Positions 20,780 to 33,170 of a stretch of 43,526 nt of DNA are shown one piece after another. This DNA is from Pelargonium cotyledonis (lineage: Eukaryota > Streptophyta > Magnoliopsida > Geraniales > Geraniaceae). The notes under the pieces are model-generated. The model made no database searches and was not told the origin of the DNA. It saw only the letters and a program-made list of their open reading frames with translations. Positions within the stretch are counted from its first letter, which is position 1, and each line of letters starts with the position of its first letter. The DNA lies in NCBI GenBank assembly GCA_036897625.1, contig JAYMTA010000087.1, forward strand, positions 1-43,526. Direction: 5' to 3'. The position numbers and the translations under genes are program-made.

Positions 20780-23700
20780 TCAAGACCACGCTTCAACATG
20801 GTATTTACCGGCCTTTTCCAATGCCCGAAGCCACCTCACAACAGATTCTTTTGGAAGCCCGCTTTCTTTGGATATGATATCCTCAAAGGTCAACAATACG
20901 TCTGCAGGCATTTTTGTTGAAGAACCGGCAACATATATAGCAGCACCTTCTGTGAGCAGATTCCATATCCGTTGGCTATGCTCACGTATCTTATGCTGCA
21001 CGTAAACCTTCTGTGGCTGATCTCTCGAGAAGGCAACAAAAAATCCCCCGCCATTTGATTCTGAAAGCACTCCATCGTTCTCTGAATGAGAGAGCCAAAA
21101 ATCTTTGTACAAAAAATCATTCTCCTTGTTCCGGCACCCAAAGAAGAATATAATAGGAGCAGTTGGAACAGAGAGGCTTTGAACGGCTCTCTCCTCTATG
21201 AACCCACGGAAAGGCGCACATCCTGTCCCAGGTCCAATGAGGATTAAGGGAAGTGATGGCGGTGGGGGAGGAAGGAAACCTTTGTGTATCCATCCCAGTA
21301 TGTGAATGCCTGTACGTGGAAGCAAAATAGAACAGGTAACGTACATTGTTAATTTATGAAAAACAACCAAAATGATCCCTGAACTAATTTTATATGCTAA
21401 ATTGGTCCCCAATATTAACTTCTGATGGATAGTAGTTTCAATCGATAAATCTTTTTAATGACACATCAGCAAAATTGACAAAAACTATCATGAGTTAGCG
21501 TAAGAGACCGTTTTGGTCGGTTTTCAATAGTTGAGGGACCATTTCGATAGTTTTTTTCTTAATTTATTGACAATAAACTCTAGAAGCTTTAGTTATGTCA
21601 TGAATCCATACTTTGTTGAGGATCAAGTTTGGCTAGCCACGTTGAGCAGAGGCCTGTCCGCTTCCTCTTAAAAGGCGTTGTCCATGACACTACATTCACT
21701 GTCAAGTGCACTTGGTTGGGGTGAGCTGAACGGGAAGAAGCGATCGAGAAAGCCCTTCTTTTCAATGGAGGAACTAATTGCACAAGCCATTCAAATGGCA
21801 TTCGCACAGACGGGAAATCTTCTAATACCTATAATCCAGGGAAAACGATTAATAGACCGTAATGAACGTGTTTGGTGTGTTTAAAAGAAACAAGGAACAC
21901 TTTATACAGATGATACAAAAGGTATGAGATGTATCTTTAAACTTTGTGCGCTTCGAAATAGCATTAGTAAATAATGCATGTAAATCTGCGGCTCAAATGA
22001 TAACAAGAAATTACAGGATACTTCAACTATAAATACATTACCTCCAGAACAGTTCTTCGTTCCTTTTGATTGTATTCATAGAGATCATTTCGTCCTTCGG
22101 GTGAGGCAAAATATTGAAGTCTTTCCCGTTCATGTTCAGCCGTTGCAAAAAAGCTCATAACCTGAAAAGACGATAGATGAATAAGTTCAACAGTAGTGCA
22201 CACTGCACAAGGACAAAAGACCAATGCTGCATAGAACAAGGGCAAACCAACAGAATAAAACAAATACAAAACATGGCCTAGCAGTGGTAGTTTCCTAGGG
22301 TTGCGTTTGATTTGAAACAATACAAATATAATGTTTGTGAAACAACAGAATTTCAATTGACAAGGTAGGAGCGGTCATTTGAAATCCCATGTGTTTTGAA
22401 TCCTAATGGATTCGAGTAAAACTCAAATCCAAATTCTTTGTCCATCCAAACATTGTATATAACTCGAATCCAAAATTCCAAATGGAACATTATATGCATT
22501 TCACACAAGATGGACTAAATCAGTTGAAACATACAGAATCCTTGCCTCGAAGAAATAACGCCGTGGGGAAGCAGATGCAACATCCATTGTCAATTCCACA
22601 AAAGTTTTTAATTTGATTGGATCTCTCGGGGGATTTCTTGGTGTATCAAGAAAATGATTCCCCATCCCTCTGAGATGAACCTGAAAAAAAACATACCTTA
22701 TCAGCGGTGGTGAGGTTAAAGCACATTCTTTTGTCATGTACATCCAAAAAATCTAAAGGTTTAATTAGCTGCTCTTTCAGAAATATATACAAGTAAAAGA
22801 GATTACTATTGCGTTTGAGAACATAAGAAATTACAAGACTACACAAATGAGTTCCTATGGGAATAACTGTACAGATCATACTCAACACAATTATAAGGAG
22901 GATATCTGAAGAGCTTACGCAGAGGAACGAAAACAAAGTGAATTACTTACAGTAATGAATGCTTCAGGATCTAAATTACAACGCTTTATGAAAGCATCTA
23001 CGGCATCTGGGCTCTGCCCTGGAAGTATCTCAAGGACTTCACCAACTTCATATTCAACTGCCTATAGAAGATACAATGTTTCACTTGCATAAGAAAAATA
23101 AGCAAAAACAAACTTGCATGCATCCAACTCTACATAATTTACAAATTCAAATTCAACATCTACATAACTTGCATGCCTTAGAATGGTATGAAACACTTGG
23201 CAGATAACTTACATTTGACACAAATTCAAATTCAAAGTGCCGCACATCTTTTCCACATCCCAATCTAGTCAACTGATGATTCTTGATCTACATAAGAAAA
23301 CGTAAATGAATCATGAGATAATAAATACAAGCTGACAAATAGGAGAGAGGAGGTGAAACCACAATATTTTACCCTTTAATAAAAGACTAGGGTATCATTA
23401 GATATTTAATGTACTTTCACAATTATTTTAACAGAGCAGGCATTGACATACCATTCTAAGAAAGCAGTCAGGCCTAATCCTGTCATGAGATAATTTTCCA
23501 GGGGACATTGACCGGGCACTTTCGATATTCATCTCAATACATTTTAGATCTGAAAAAACAAGAAACATGTCGTTTGACTGTAAACAACATCTACAAATAA
23601 ATTAATGTAGCAAAAATTTATACATCTCTCACTATTGCTTGTATGGTGGGGTCGGATCAGTTCACTAACTACAGTTACAAATTTATGATACATGAAAGTG

Positions 23701-25618
23701 GAATAGCTTTAGTTTCATAAATTAGTGTCCTTACTTGTCCTTAAACACCTCAATAAAAATTTGCAAAGCTTTAACAGATACCTATTTACCCTCCTCAAAG
23801 AGGCAATGCAAATACAAAAGAGATGCTATTGCCTCAATGGCATGAGCATTTTCTTATTTTCATGTTGACCTGAACTATAACTTTGCATTTCAATATATCT
23901 CTCTCTTAAGTTTCACTTTAATGCTGATACATGACAAGCGGGGAGAAAAAAAACGACACAATTATTTCCAATTCCGATAAAAATTAACTATTGGTGTTGC
24001 TTCTTGTTAACATGAATTTAGAGTCGTCAAAATATGGATGAAAGAAGTGATTCTAACGGAACACATAGTTCAGAGATTGGGGGAGTGCTAAAAGTTCAGA
24101 GATACACAAGGAGAACATTAACTTCCAGACTAGACATAATTCCACCGAGGAAATAACTTTGTTTGAATGAACAAGTTACCTGAGGTAGCAGGAAATTGTG
24201 AACCCATCCCATTAACATCGTGATATTTGACCTGAACTTTTGGCTGATCGATCAATTTGGTATCTGGAGCCATAGAGTGTAATCCATTTGGGAAGAATTT
24301 GGGATTAATCTTAACAAACTTACTCCACAAAGACAACATCCAAGGATCCAGAGCACCTTCATACCTGTGAATTAGCAAACAAACCTTGGGTCATTTTATC
24401 CCAAATTGAAATTGATTCCTTATACAAAAGGAATGAAAAAAAAAAGACAAGAAGAAGGCCGGTTAGATAAAAACTGGCAATAGTTAAGCATAAACATACC
24501 CCGATGGGTGTTGATCATCTCCTAACCCCTTTTCAACAACAGCTGTTGCCCCAAGATCTGAAAGCCTTTTGTCAAGCTTCTTTGCAACAAACTGCAGCCA
24601 CCAACAAATTAAGTTTCTTTAGTGTGAGGTGCATGAACCTGAATAGTATGCACAGAAGATTTATGATCACCAAAACACATTACATAACACCTACATATGC
24701 TATTAGCTTTCTAGAAAAGAAATAACTTAAATCTTTTTTAAAATAAGCTTACATTATACTTTTGGTAACCAGAGTCCCCCAATCCAAACACAGCATAATG
24801 AACTCCTTCCAACCAATTCTTACTCAGATTTTTTTGTAGAAGAAACCTCCAAAAATCCTACAGAAAGGAACATAGGTTTAGAAATTAGAGGATAGCATAG
24901 TTATCCAGGCTTCTTGAGCCATCTCATACACATAATCCTTAACTAACCTTCATAGCGTCTGGTGTATCACCCTGGCCAGTGGTAGAGACAACAAAAATTA
25001 CAGCATCTTCTTGAGGCAATGAATTCTGAAACAGAAAGCAATTACCGTTCTGATACTGATTCTTTTCAAATGAACATAAACTTAAACAACATAAAAGATC
25101 GCGTGAATGTGGCTTCAAAGGCATAATCAAATAGAATTAACCATGTTGCCTTTAAACACAAAACACATTGCTATCTAGCTTACAAAAAAGAAGAGTGTAT
25201 CGTTGATGAATACCAGCTAATTGAAATAAAAGAATTTTCCTCATGGTGTCAACCACAATATTCTTCATCCCTAACATCACGCCCCCCATAATTCAATGTG
25301 GGTTGCGTCTAGGTACCAAATACTACAACATCATATCATAATCATCTTTTTTTCTATATGTGAAATCTCAACTGAACTACATCGGATCATTAGGTACAAG
25401 TACTGAATAGTTCTAATATTTCCTGAAATTAAAACATGATATACTAGGAACAGAAGCTAAAGAAGAGAACTCACAGGCTCGTATTGGTCCATGGAAAGAA
25501 GAGAGACAGGGCAGCCTCGCCTCTCGACTTCACGGCTGATGCGCTCAGCAGCATCCAAAGCATTTCCAGTCTCAGTTGCATACAATATCAATAGTTTCGG
25601 CCTCCCATCCTCCATCAT
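20780..25618 (-). CDS. ATR3: NADPH-dependent diflavin oxidoreductase 1 (ATR3 / TAH18 / NDOR1)
   Basis: Twelve coding exons read leftward: 25618-25475, 25025-24948, 24857-24753, 24591-24500, 24364-24180, 23549-23452, 23287-23213, 23061-22951, 22680-22546, 22161-22042, 21828-21612 and 21309-20780. All phases agree and give 629 residues. The enzyme passes electrons from NADPH through FAD and FMN to the Fe-S protein DRE2/anamorsin in cytosolic Fe-S cluster assembly. The FMN flavodoxin domain begins LILYATETGNALDAAE (about 10-25) and continues with STTGQGDTPDAMK and YAVFGLGDSGYQKYN. The FAD motif RAFS is at 406-409. The NADPH motif GPGTGCAP is at 479-486, followed by FFFGCRN; the protein ends HVEAWS. 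There is no membrane anchor, unlike cytochrome P450 reductase. Intron 9 is GC-AG. Intron 11 carries a MULE-type MITE. Two ATGs stand in tandem at the start; the first is taken. It shares an upstream region with the aminopeptidase gene. Confidence 0.96.
21349..21567. mobile_element. Mutator-type (MULE) MITE in ATR3 intron 11
   Basis: The element spans 21358-21558 (201 bp). Exact 9-bp direct repeats, ttaatttat, flank it at 21349-21357 and 21559-21567. The left end gaaaaacaacc leads to aaaatgatccctgaacta; the inverted right end gaaaaaaactatc leads to gaaatggtccctcaacta. A 9-bp duplication with long inverted ends is the mark of Mutator-like elements. It has no coding capacity. Confidence 0.8.
22296..22475. 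repeat. possible MITE in ATR3 intron 9
   Basis: Strings such as gggttgcgtttgatttg near the left and ttgtccatccaaacattg near the right resemble inverted ends of common plant MITEs. Within the right part, aatggattcgagt and actcgaatcc form an inverted pair. The boundaries and target duplication are not clear, so this is tentative. Confidence 0.3.
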
Positions 25619-25623
25619 CAAAT

Positions 25624-26345
25624 CTATTTGGGATATTAGAAATACCTAAAAAAATTGTTAATATCACAAAAGTACACTACAGAATGTATGAAAAATTAAC
25701 AGATAACAAAGAACAGTCTTTGCATTCGCAGCACTGTAATGTCAATATCTGATAGAAGAAAACAATTTAATAATTCGATGAACAAAATCAACAAGCAAGA
25801 CCATTAAAGACACTGAAGTCATTCACACTAAGCTGCCATTCTCTAATATAAAGCTAAATGGAGTTAGGAAGCTCCAACTGAAGCCACAGCCCAAAAGGGA
25901 AGACGAAGATATGCGGATCTGAGGGCCAAATAATGACCACACCCAGATGTCTAAGGACCCATTAATAGTATCCTAAACCGACTAAGATAACAAAAAGTAA
26001 GAAACCTACTCAACTAGGTACGCTTTCACCAATGAAAAATGCTAACGATCTAATCAAACAATTCAATTGGGAAAAGAAAAAAAAAAATCATCCACATAAA
26101 TCCTAAACTACTATCGAACTCAAAGTCTCAAACCATTCAAGCACTGAAGCTGAAGCAAATACTAATGAACTTATCAAACATCCTAAACTACAGTCGAAAT
26201 CAAACCAATCAAGCACTAACATTGGGGCAACTACTAATGAACTTATCAAACACTTGAATTAGAAAAATCATACACATAAATCCTAAACTACTGTTTATTT
26301 CAAACCAATCAAGCACAAACGTAGGAGCAAACTCACAATTCTTAC
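25624..26345 (-). other. proposed 5' leader intron of ATR3
   Basis: On the minus strand, aacag/gtaag gives a good donor at 26345, and an ag just before the start codon (25625-25624) gives an acceptor. The exon above it (26346 to about 26540) is GC-rich and untranslated. Inferred from splice signals only. Confidence 0.4.
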
Positions 26346-26539
26346 CTGTTGAGATTTCGATTAGGAGTCCTCAAGTGTGCAACTTGTATCCGCTTCAAGA
26401 ATATAGCGATGACTCCTATACAAAAATGGTGGATTGCGTTTGATGGGCTGAGGAGCGGTGGCGCCCGGAGCGGCGTTTCTGAGCCGGCGTGTTGGTGCGG
26501 CGCTTTGCACGGCGGAGGAGGAAAAGATTGATCCTTTTT

Positions 26540-26794
26540 GTTTCGCTGTGTTACAAGGTTTGTGAGGGAGTGGCAGAGAGGGAAAATTAATAAATAATCA
26601 AGGGGTAATTTGGTCTTATAATTGTATGAGAGCTCACAATAAGTACATAGACCCTCCCACACCGAAAATTGGCACTGCAATTGTTGTTCCTTTAGCCACT
26701 TCGCTTCTCACTGCTTCATCGTCTTCCTCTCTGTTGCTCTCCAGATTGATTCGCAGTTGCAGATACGCCATTGTCTTGTCGCATAAAGAAGCGC
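26540..26794. promoter_or_regulatory. shared head-to-head promoter of ATR3 and the aminopeptidase
   Basis: The two start codons are 1176 bp apart on opposite strands. If ATR3 has the proposed leader intron, only about 250 bp separate the two likely transcription starts. The interval holds an AT-rich core (about 26586-26625), while the flanking exons are more GC-rich. Confidence 0.4.
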
Positions 26795-29700
26795 ATGGCT
26801 CACACTATCGCCAAGGCCACTCTCGGCCTCACTCACCCTACGATCGTCGAAACTCCCAAGGTATCTGAAAATTCTTGATCCTCATCTGGGTTTTGTGTAA
26901 AGTTGAGATTTTTATGATTTTTTTTGGTGGTTTTAATCTGTTTTTGTTCTGATGGTGTATGTAGATACTGGATTTTGTCATTTTGATTGTTGGGTTCTCT
27001 TTTAACCATTTTTTTACAACCCTACTTATAGATTTTGATCATTTTCTTGTGTATGAGATTTGGTTGATTTGTTATTGTGTCCTAGAGGCTAGAATCTAAA
27101 AGTAATTTTTTTTTCTTCATGGATTGGTTTTTTTTTAATCTTGTGCTTACTGATCATGTGATCCCCAGTTTCATTTTTTTAATGCATGTCTGTTGATCAG
27201 CTGTATGATTTGAGGACTTGATACTTTTTGTTTTGTTGGTGGTAATTGATGCTTATATTTTCTATTTGTTTTCTGTAATTCCACTATTAGATCTTGTTAA
27301 TTTGTTTTGTAGTAGCATTGATTGCTTGATTGTTATGTGCTGACATAGATAGTTTGATTTTTTATGAATGGGCTTTTAATTTTCCATACAATGTGTTTTT
27401 ACCATTTGTTCATTGATTGACTGTGTCTAAGTTTAAATTTATATAATACAAAGCTCCTGAAATGTGTTCATTGTACATATGTTTGTGGAAATTCCCAATA
27501 GATATCTTTTGCTGCGAAAGAGATTGATGTGGCGGAATGGAAGGGAGACGTACTTATTGTGGGCGTCACCGAGAAAGACATGGCAAAGAGTGATAACTCA
27601 AACTTCCAGAACTCGATTCTAAAAAAATTGGACTCCAAATTGGGTGGTCTCTTATCTGAAGCCTCTTCTGAGGAAGATTTCACCGGAAAAGTTGGACAAT
27701 CTACTATTCTTAGGTTACCCGGCATTGGATCCAAAAGGGTTGGCCTGATTGGCCTTGGACAATCAGCTTCATCTACATCGGTATTCCGGGGTTTAGGCGA
27801 GGCTGTTGCAGCAGTAGCTAAGGCTGCTCAAGCAAGCAATGTTGCTGTTTTGCTTGCATCTTCTGATGGTCTCTCAAACGAAACGAAGCTTACTAGTGCT
27901 TCAGCTATTGCATCTGGTAATTAGTTGACATTGTAATTAATGTCAATACATGGCTGCATATACCTTAGGTTAAGTGTGATCTAGAAGGTTTAACTTTTCT
28001 TTAATGGCTATATGATAGGGACGGTGTTGGGGATTCATGAAGATAATAGATATAAATCAGAGTCAAAGAAACCATCACTGAAATCTGTGGATATTATTGG
28101 GCTTGGAACTGGACCTGAACTAGAGAAGAAAATCAAGCATGCTGAATACGTTTCTTCAGCAGTAATTTTTGGAAAAGAGCTCGTAAATTCTCCTGCCAAT
28201 GTGCTTACCCCTGGTTCGTATAAGATCCTTTTTAAAAAAAAAAAAAAACAAATTTTATGCATTCATCATTCTTGTTGCCCACATTTATGATCACTTTTTA
28301 CTATAAATGTTAAATTGTACTATTTGGTGAGGTAGTTTCTGAGTGTTTTTTGTTTAAATTGTCTTCTATATATACTTCAGGGGCACTCGCAGAAGAAGCT
28401 TCAAAGATTGCTTCCACATATAGCGATGTCTTCTCTGTGAAAATTCTGAATGTAGAGCAGTGTAAGGAATTAAAAATGGGATCTTATTTGGGAGTTGCTG
28501 CAGCCTCTGCAAATCCGCCACATTTTATCCATTTGTGCTACAAATCTTCCGGTGGACCTGCTAAAACTAAATTGGCCTTGGTTGGAAAAGGGTTGACTTT
28601 TGACAGGTAATTACTTTATTTCGAGGTGAATTTTTTACCTGGTCATTTATTACTGTTGAAGAAGAGGCATAGTTGAGATGGGGAAGAAAAGTCCTAAATT
28701 TTAGGTATGCACAATTTCAGTTTTATGGCTGTGGAAGTATTATTTCTCAAAATAAACTTGTGGGGATTTCATGTTTATTCACTTTTGGCAGTGCTAGCTT
28801 TTTCCATATTTGTTATTCATTTTCTTTGTTACTAGTGGTGGCTATAACATCAAGACAGGACCTGGCTGTTTAATTGAACTAATGAAATTTGACATGGGAG
28901 GTGCAGCAGCCGTTCTCGGTGCAGCAAAAGCCATTGGGCAAGTTAAACCTCCTGGAGTAGAGGTGAACCATTTACGGCGACGGAATTGCCTTTTCATGAA
29001 ACACAATCCTAGTTTGTTTTCAAGTGTGTTATTTTTTGTCATCATTTCATGCAACTGAATTTTAAATATTATGTTTTTTGTGACTTGGCAATTGGTCTTG
29101 TTATATTTGTAGGTTCACTTCATTGTTGCAGCTTGTGAGAACATGATAAGCGGAACAGGTATGAGGCCCGGAGATATTGTCACAGCTTCCAATGGAAAGA
29201 CGATCGAGGTATAAATTTTCTCATGTTTGTGAAAAGTATAACCAACAGTCAGTTTCATAAAAAGGTTTCACTAACTTACGCTTCATTGATCTCTCTTTTT
29301 ATTGCAGGTCAATAACACTGATGCTGAAGGCCGACTTACACTTGCTGATACCTTGGTATATGCTTGTAACCAAGGTGTAGATAAGGTACATTGAGAATAT
29401 GGTATCATGACCATACGTAGACTTTTTTGGTTTTCCTGAATTTAGTGTGTTGTTCCCTTGAATAATATGTTCACGTCTGCAACAAAGATGTATGTATCCT
29501 TTGGCCGCTAAATATATTAACAATATGAAAGTGGTGGGTTTTATTCAATTTGGGAGCTGATTTGTTTTTAACATCAGTTGCATTCTTTCACATCGTAACC
29601 TATCAAATCAAAATGGAGCATCCACAAGGTTGTACTAATACTATACGATTTGCTTTACAGATAATTGATTTGGCAACATTAACTGGGGCTTGTATAATCG

Positions 29701-30469
29701 CTCTTGGACCCTCGATTGCAGGTTGGTAAATCTAATTAGAATCACCGGTAATTTTGGATACAAAATTTTGTTTCTTGTAGAGGTTTGAGTCCAACTTGCA
29801 ACTCCAAATGCGATAATTGGTTGTGTTTGAGGACATGAGAATAAACTGTATCCCTAGGGGTGATCATGATTGTGTCGGGACAAAAAAAATTCATCCATCC
29901 CGTCAAGATCGGACCGAATAGGTTTGGTCTGCTCCAGTTTAAGGCCAAAATATCTCGTGTTAGTCCCTAAATTTATGATTTCGTCTGCACTCCAATACCA
30001 TGAATTCTTGGATTATCATTTGTGTCACTGCCAAGTTATTGACATAATCTTGTTACTTTTTTGTCTAGGTGTCTTTACGTCTAGCGATGACCTGTCAAAG
30101 GAGGTATTTGCGGCATCAGAGGTCAGCGGAGAAAAACTTTGGAGGATGCCAATGGAGGATAGTTATTGGGAGTCGATGAAATCAGGGGTGGCCGATATGC
30201 AAAACTCTGGCGGCCGTCAAGGTGGCTCCATCCTTGCAGCCCTTTTCTTGAAACAGGTACATATTGAGAACCCGAAACATATATATTGTAATGATCCTTT
30301 GGATAAAAGTGGATCTCGTGTAATTCTTGTGGCATTGCAGTTTGTCGACGAGAAGGTTCAGTGGATGCACATTGACTTGGCCGGCCCTGTGTGGAACGAC
30401 AAGAAGCGTTGCGCAACGGGATTCGGCATTTCGACTCTGGTGGAGTGGGTTTTGAAAAACTCATCTTAG
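26795..30469 (+). CDS. LAP1: leucyl aminopeptidase, M17 family, cytosolic type
   Basis: Ten exons (26795-26860, 27502-27916, 28019-28213, 28381-28606, 28836-28962, 29113-29208, 29308-29385, 29661-29721, 30069-30256, 30341-30469) encode 526 residues. M17 peptidases use two metal ions to remove N-terminal residues from peptides, as homohexamers; plant enzymes also have chaperone activity. The N-terminal regulatory domain covers about 1-180. The metal-binding and catalytic residues are visible: Lys295 and Asp300 in KGLTFDSGG, Lys307, Asp320 in MKFDMGG, and Asp380, Glu382 and Arg384 in the family signature NTDAEGRL (378-385). An in-frame stop upstream shows that the protein starts [15 protein letters not shown], without a chloroplast transit peptide, like Arabidopsis LAP1. 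Intron 3 begins gttcgt, a weak but GT-type donor; homology (VLTPG/ALAEEA) supports the joint. No defects are seen. Confidence 0.96.
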
Positions 30470-31249
30470 ATATGCAGGTTTTGAGGCAAGAACTAGATGT
30501 ATGTGTGTTTAGGTGTTGTTTGATGGTTAGTTTTATGAATATTTTGAATGGAAATGTGGAGATAGACAAAATGGAAGGCATGTTTGTTTCTTTTTAGAAC
30601 TTTTGTTGATTTCACTTGAGAACAACTCTTGATCCATTTTCACAATCTTTTGCCCAATTTTAGTACAAATTGAATTAAGAGGTTTTGCTTGGATTAGGTC
30701 TTTTTATGTATGATTTTGTCTAGTTAATTATAATAGTTTCAATAATTGTGATTGTAACGTCCAAGTAAGAATGTTTATAGTATGAATTTATCCGTAAGAT
30801 GTTTTTGAGCAGATCCTACAACTAGCACTTTGCACTCATTTTCGTTGGCGTCGAAAACTTTGATCTAGTATTTTGCGGATTTGAGCTACATAAAATGGCT
30901 CCAACCAATTTTCGAGTTAAATTTAGTATAGAAAGTGTGAATTTGGTGATATGCACGTGTTGTTGCATACATGTCCAAATATATCTGGAAAAGCGGAGGA
31001 AGTTCATCATCAAGAGTATGTGATTCATTGAGAGTTTGAGATACACCCAAATCGGGTATTCTACGCAATATCAATGTGTAAACTCGCAACCCGACTTTCT
31101 TCAATCTGCATTAACCTACACGTCTTGTGGGTCGGATCGGGTCACCTGTAGCCTGAATTTCCAAAACTAGCACATCAATAACCCAAGGATTACACACCGT
31201 GTTCCTAAATGTTTTGTTTTTATTACTAAAAAGTCGAATTGTTTGTAAA
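30470..31249. other. 3' region of the aminopeptidase and spacer
   Basis: The aminopeptidase 3' untranslated region followed by AT-rich spacer. No gene or complete repeat is recognised before the tRNA. Confidence 0.5.
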
Positions 31250-31322
31250 TCCGTTGTAGTCTAGTTGGTTAGGATACTCGGCTCTCACCCGAGAGACCCG
31301 GGTTCAAGTCCCGGCAACGGAA
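31250..31322 (+). tRNA. tRNA-Glu (anticodon CTC), nuclear
   Basis: A 73-base cloverleaf including the discriminator A. The acceptor stem pairs TCCGTTG with CAACGGA. The anticodon stem CTCGG/CCGAG holds the loop CTCTCAC, whose anticodon CTC reads GAG codons. Internal promoter boxes A (TAGTCTAGTTGG) and B (GGTTCAAGTCC) are present. No CCA is encoded and there is no intron, as in nuclear genes. A T-run at 31325-31331 is the Pol III terminator. Confidence 0.96.
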
Positions 31323-31324
31323 TG

Positions 31325-31331
31325 TTTTTTT
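31325..31331 (+). terminator. RNA polymerase III T-run terminator
   Basis: Seven T residues begin two bases after the tRNA discriminator base, the standard Pol III stop signal. Confidence 0.85.
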
Positions 31332-32217
31332 GCTTTTTTATTCAACCGCCCACGTGGCATGTTTTCATACATGGATGGCCCACACTCCACAGCCTACAGC
31401 TTAAATATAAGGTGGTAGCTTTGGGTTCAGAATTCGGTATGTATTTTATTTTTTAAGTATAGATTATCGAGTGTCCATAAGTTCGAGTTTAAATTGTTGT
31501 CTTATTTTTTTACATGTCAAATTCTAATTAGTTGCTTCTTTTCACTTAGATCTCGCAAAATTTCAAAAAATTGTGGGTCACTTGGACAAATATGCACGAG
31601 CATGCACAATTTGCAGGTAAAACTTGAACTTGAATCCAACAAGCAATTCAAACATGACCGCATTCATTTACATGTTAGATGAACATGATTAATGTCGAAT
31701 CAAACAAGCATGCACAAACTCACATACTTTACATGTGAATACCAAAATCATGACCAACACTTATTTTGAATTGGGTTCGAATAAGACATTTTCAACAAAA
31801 ACATGATATGAAAGTTAAATAAAAACGTTAAATATCTTATATTTTGTACAAAATTTTACTTGCACAATAATGTGACAATATAGGTTATTGGCATACATTT
31901 TATATTTTTATAATTTAAAATTAAGTTTTAATAAATAACAACATGTATATGCAGACTTGACACATCATGAGACATAGAATATGCGACTCTTTGAAAAAAG
32001 AAAAAAAAAAAAAATTGCACTCAATGTCTCTTGTTTTGTCGCGTACAGCATTGAATTCAGCACTGCAACACTGAACCTCTCTTCTTCGCAGCTCGAAAAA
32101 CACCGATTGTGCAACATTCGATTCTTGGCTTCACTCTTCAGATTGCGCGATCAGCTGTTGTTTAGCAAGAACAAATATTGGAAAAAGAAGAGAGCTTGAA
32201 CAGAGAAATTTACAAAA
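31332..32217. other. spacer, promoter and 5' leader of the EEP-family gene
   Basis: AT-rich spacer without a recognisable gene. The last 150-250 bases before 32218 are less AT-rich and probably form the leader of the EEP gene. The open frames here (for example 31981-32199) resemble nothing I know. Confidence 0.45.
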
Positions 32218-32683
32218 ATGAGTGTTTCGTTGACTGTGATGACTTTTAATCTTCACGAAGATCAGCCTCCAGACAGTCCAAATTCCTAGGAAAAGAGGAG
32301 AGATTTGTGTTTAAGTGTCATCACCAACTACTCTCCCATGATTCTCTGCACCCAACAAGGTCTCTATCTCTATCTCTCTCTCTCTCTTAAAAATTTATGT
32401 TGATTTGATTGGATCTTGCTCACTGATTTGATTTGCTTGAAATGATTCATCTGGGCCTTCTTTATATAAGTGGATAAGAGATGGGTTTTTGTTGTTTGAG
32501 GAAATGGTTGAGTTGGACTCTTGAGAGCTCTGGGTTAGGGCACTGAAAAAGACATGATTGAATGATGTATTAGATATTAAGAATATTTGCAGAATTGTTG
32601 AACTGGGTTTGGATCATTAGTGCCTTGAACTACTTTTTTTGCTGCTTCAAGTAATCAAGTTGTTTACTTTAGTCTATTAGTGT

Positions 32684-33170
32684 TAGAGTTGTCAATTCGT
32701 GTTATCCTGTCTGTGTCTGTGTCCGTGTCTGTGTCTGTGCGTGTTAGATGTCAAATATGTGTTGCAATGGAAACACAAACATGAAAGGTTTAGTAATCGT
32801 GTTGAAGTGCAATTTGTGTTGACTTCACCTACACGAGTGATGATTTGAATTGCAATTGATGTTGGTCTTATTATGTACTTTCAATCTCTTACATTAGGCA
32901 CAATACATTTGGACAATAAGTATAAACTTGTGGGTACGAAAGATGAGATGAGATTAAAGCAAATTAGATATATAAAAAAAAGGCGAAGAAGAGATTAATA
33001 AGTGATTAACCAATGTTACGGTTTAACAGCGTTGTTGGCATAGTAATTTAACTTTAATCGTGTTATCGTGCCTTGCGCGTTTTACATGCTCAACACAAAC
33101 ACAACATAAAATACGTCGTGTCCAAATGGGCTTAATTCATGTTGGGTCACGTCCCAAATTGCCGGCTTTA
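32684..33170. mobile_element. hAT-type MITE in EEP gene intron 1
   Basis: The left end is tagagttgtcaattcgtg; the inverted right end is taaagccggcaatttggg. An exact 8-bp target-site duplication, attagtgt, flanks it at 32676-32683 and 33171-33178. The 487-bp interior has the same cgtgt/acacg-rich character as the copy at 1939. No coding capacity is seen. Confidence 0.85.

Noticed and set aside
22534-22545. Alternative GT donor a few codons into ATR3 intron 9
   Set aside because: It would add residues after FFE that the family lacks; the GC donor joins FFE to VMSFFATAEHE as expected.
26342-26868. Open frames between ATR3 and the aminopeptidase (112 and 80 codons)
   Set aside because: They cover the ATR3 leader and the aminopeptidase first exon in the wrong frame; the frame that joins exon 2 starts at 26795.
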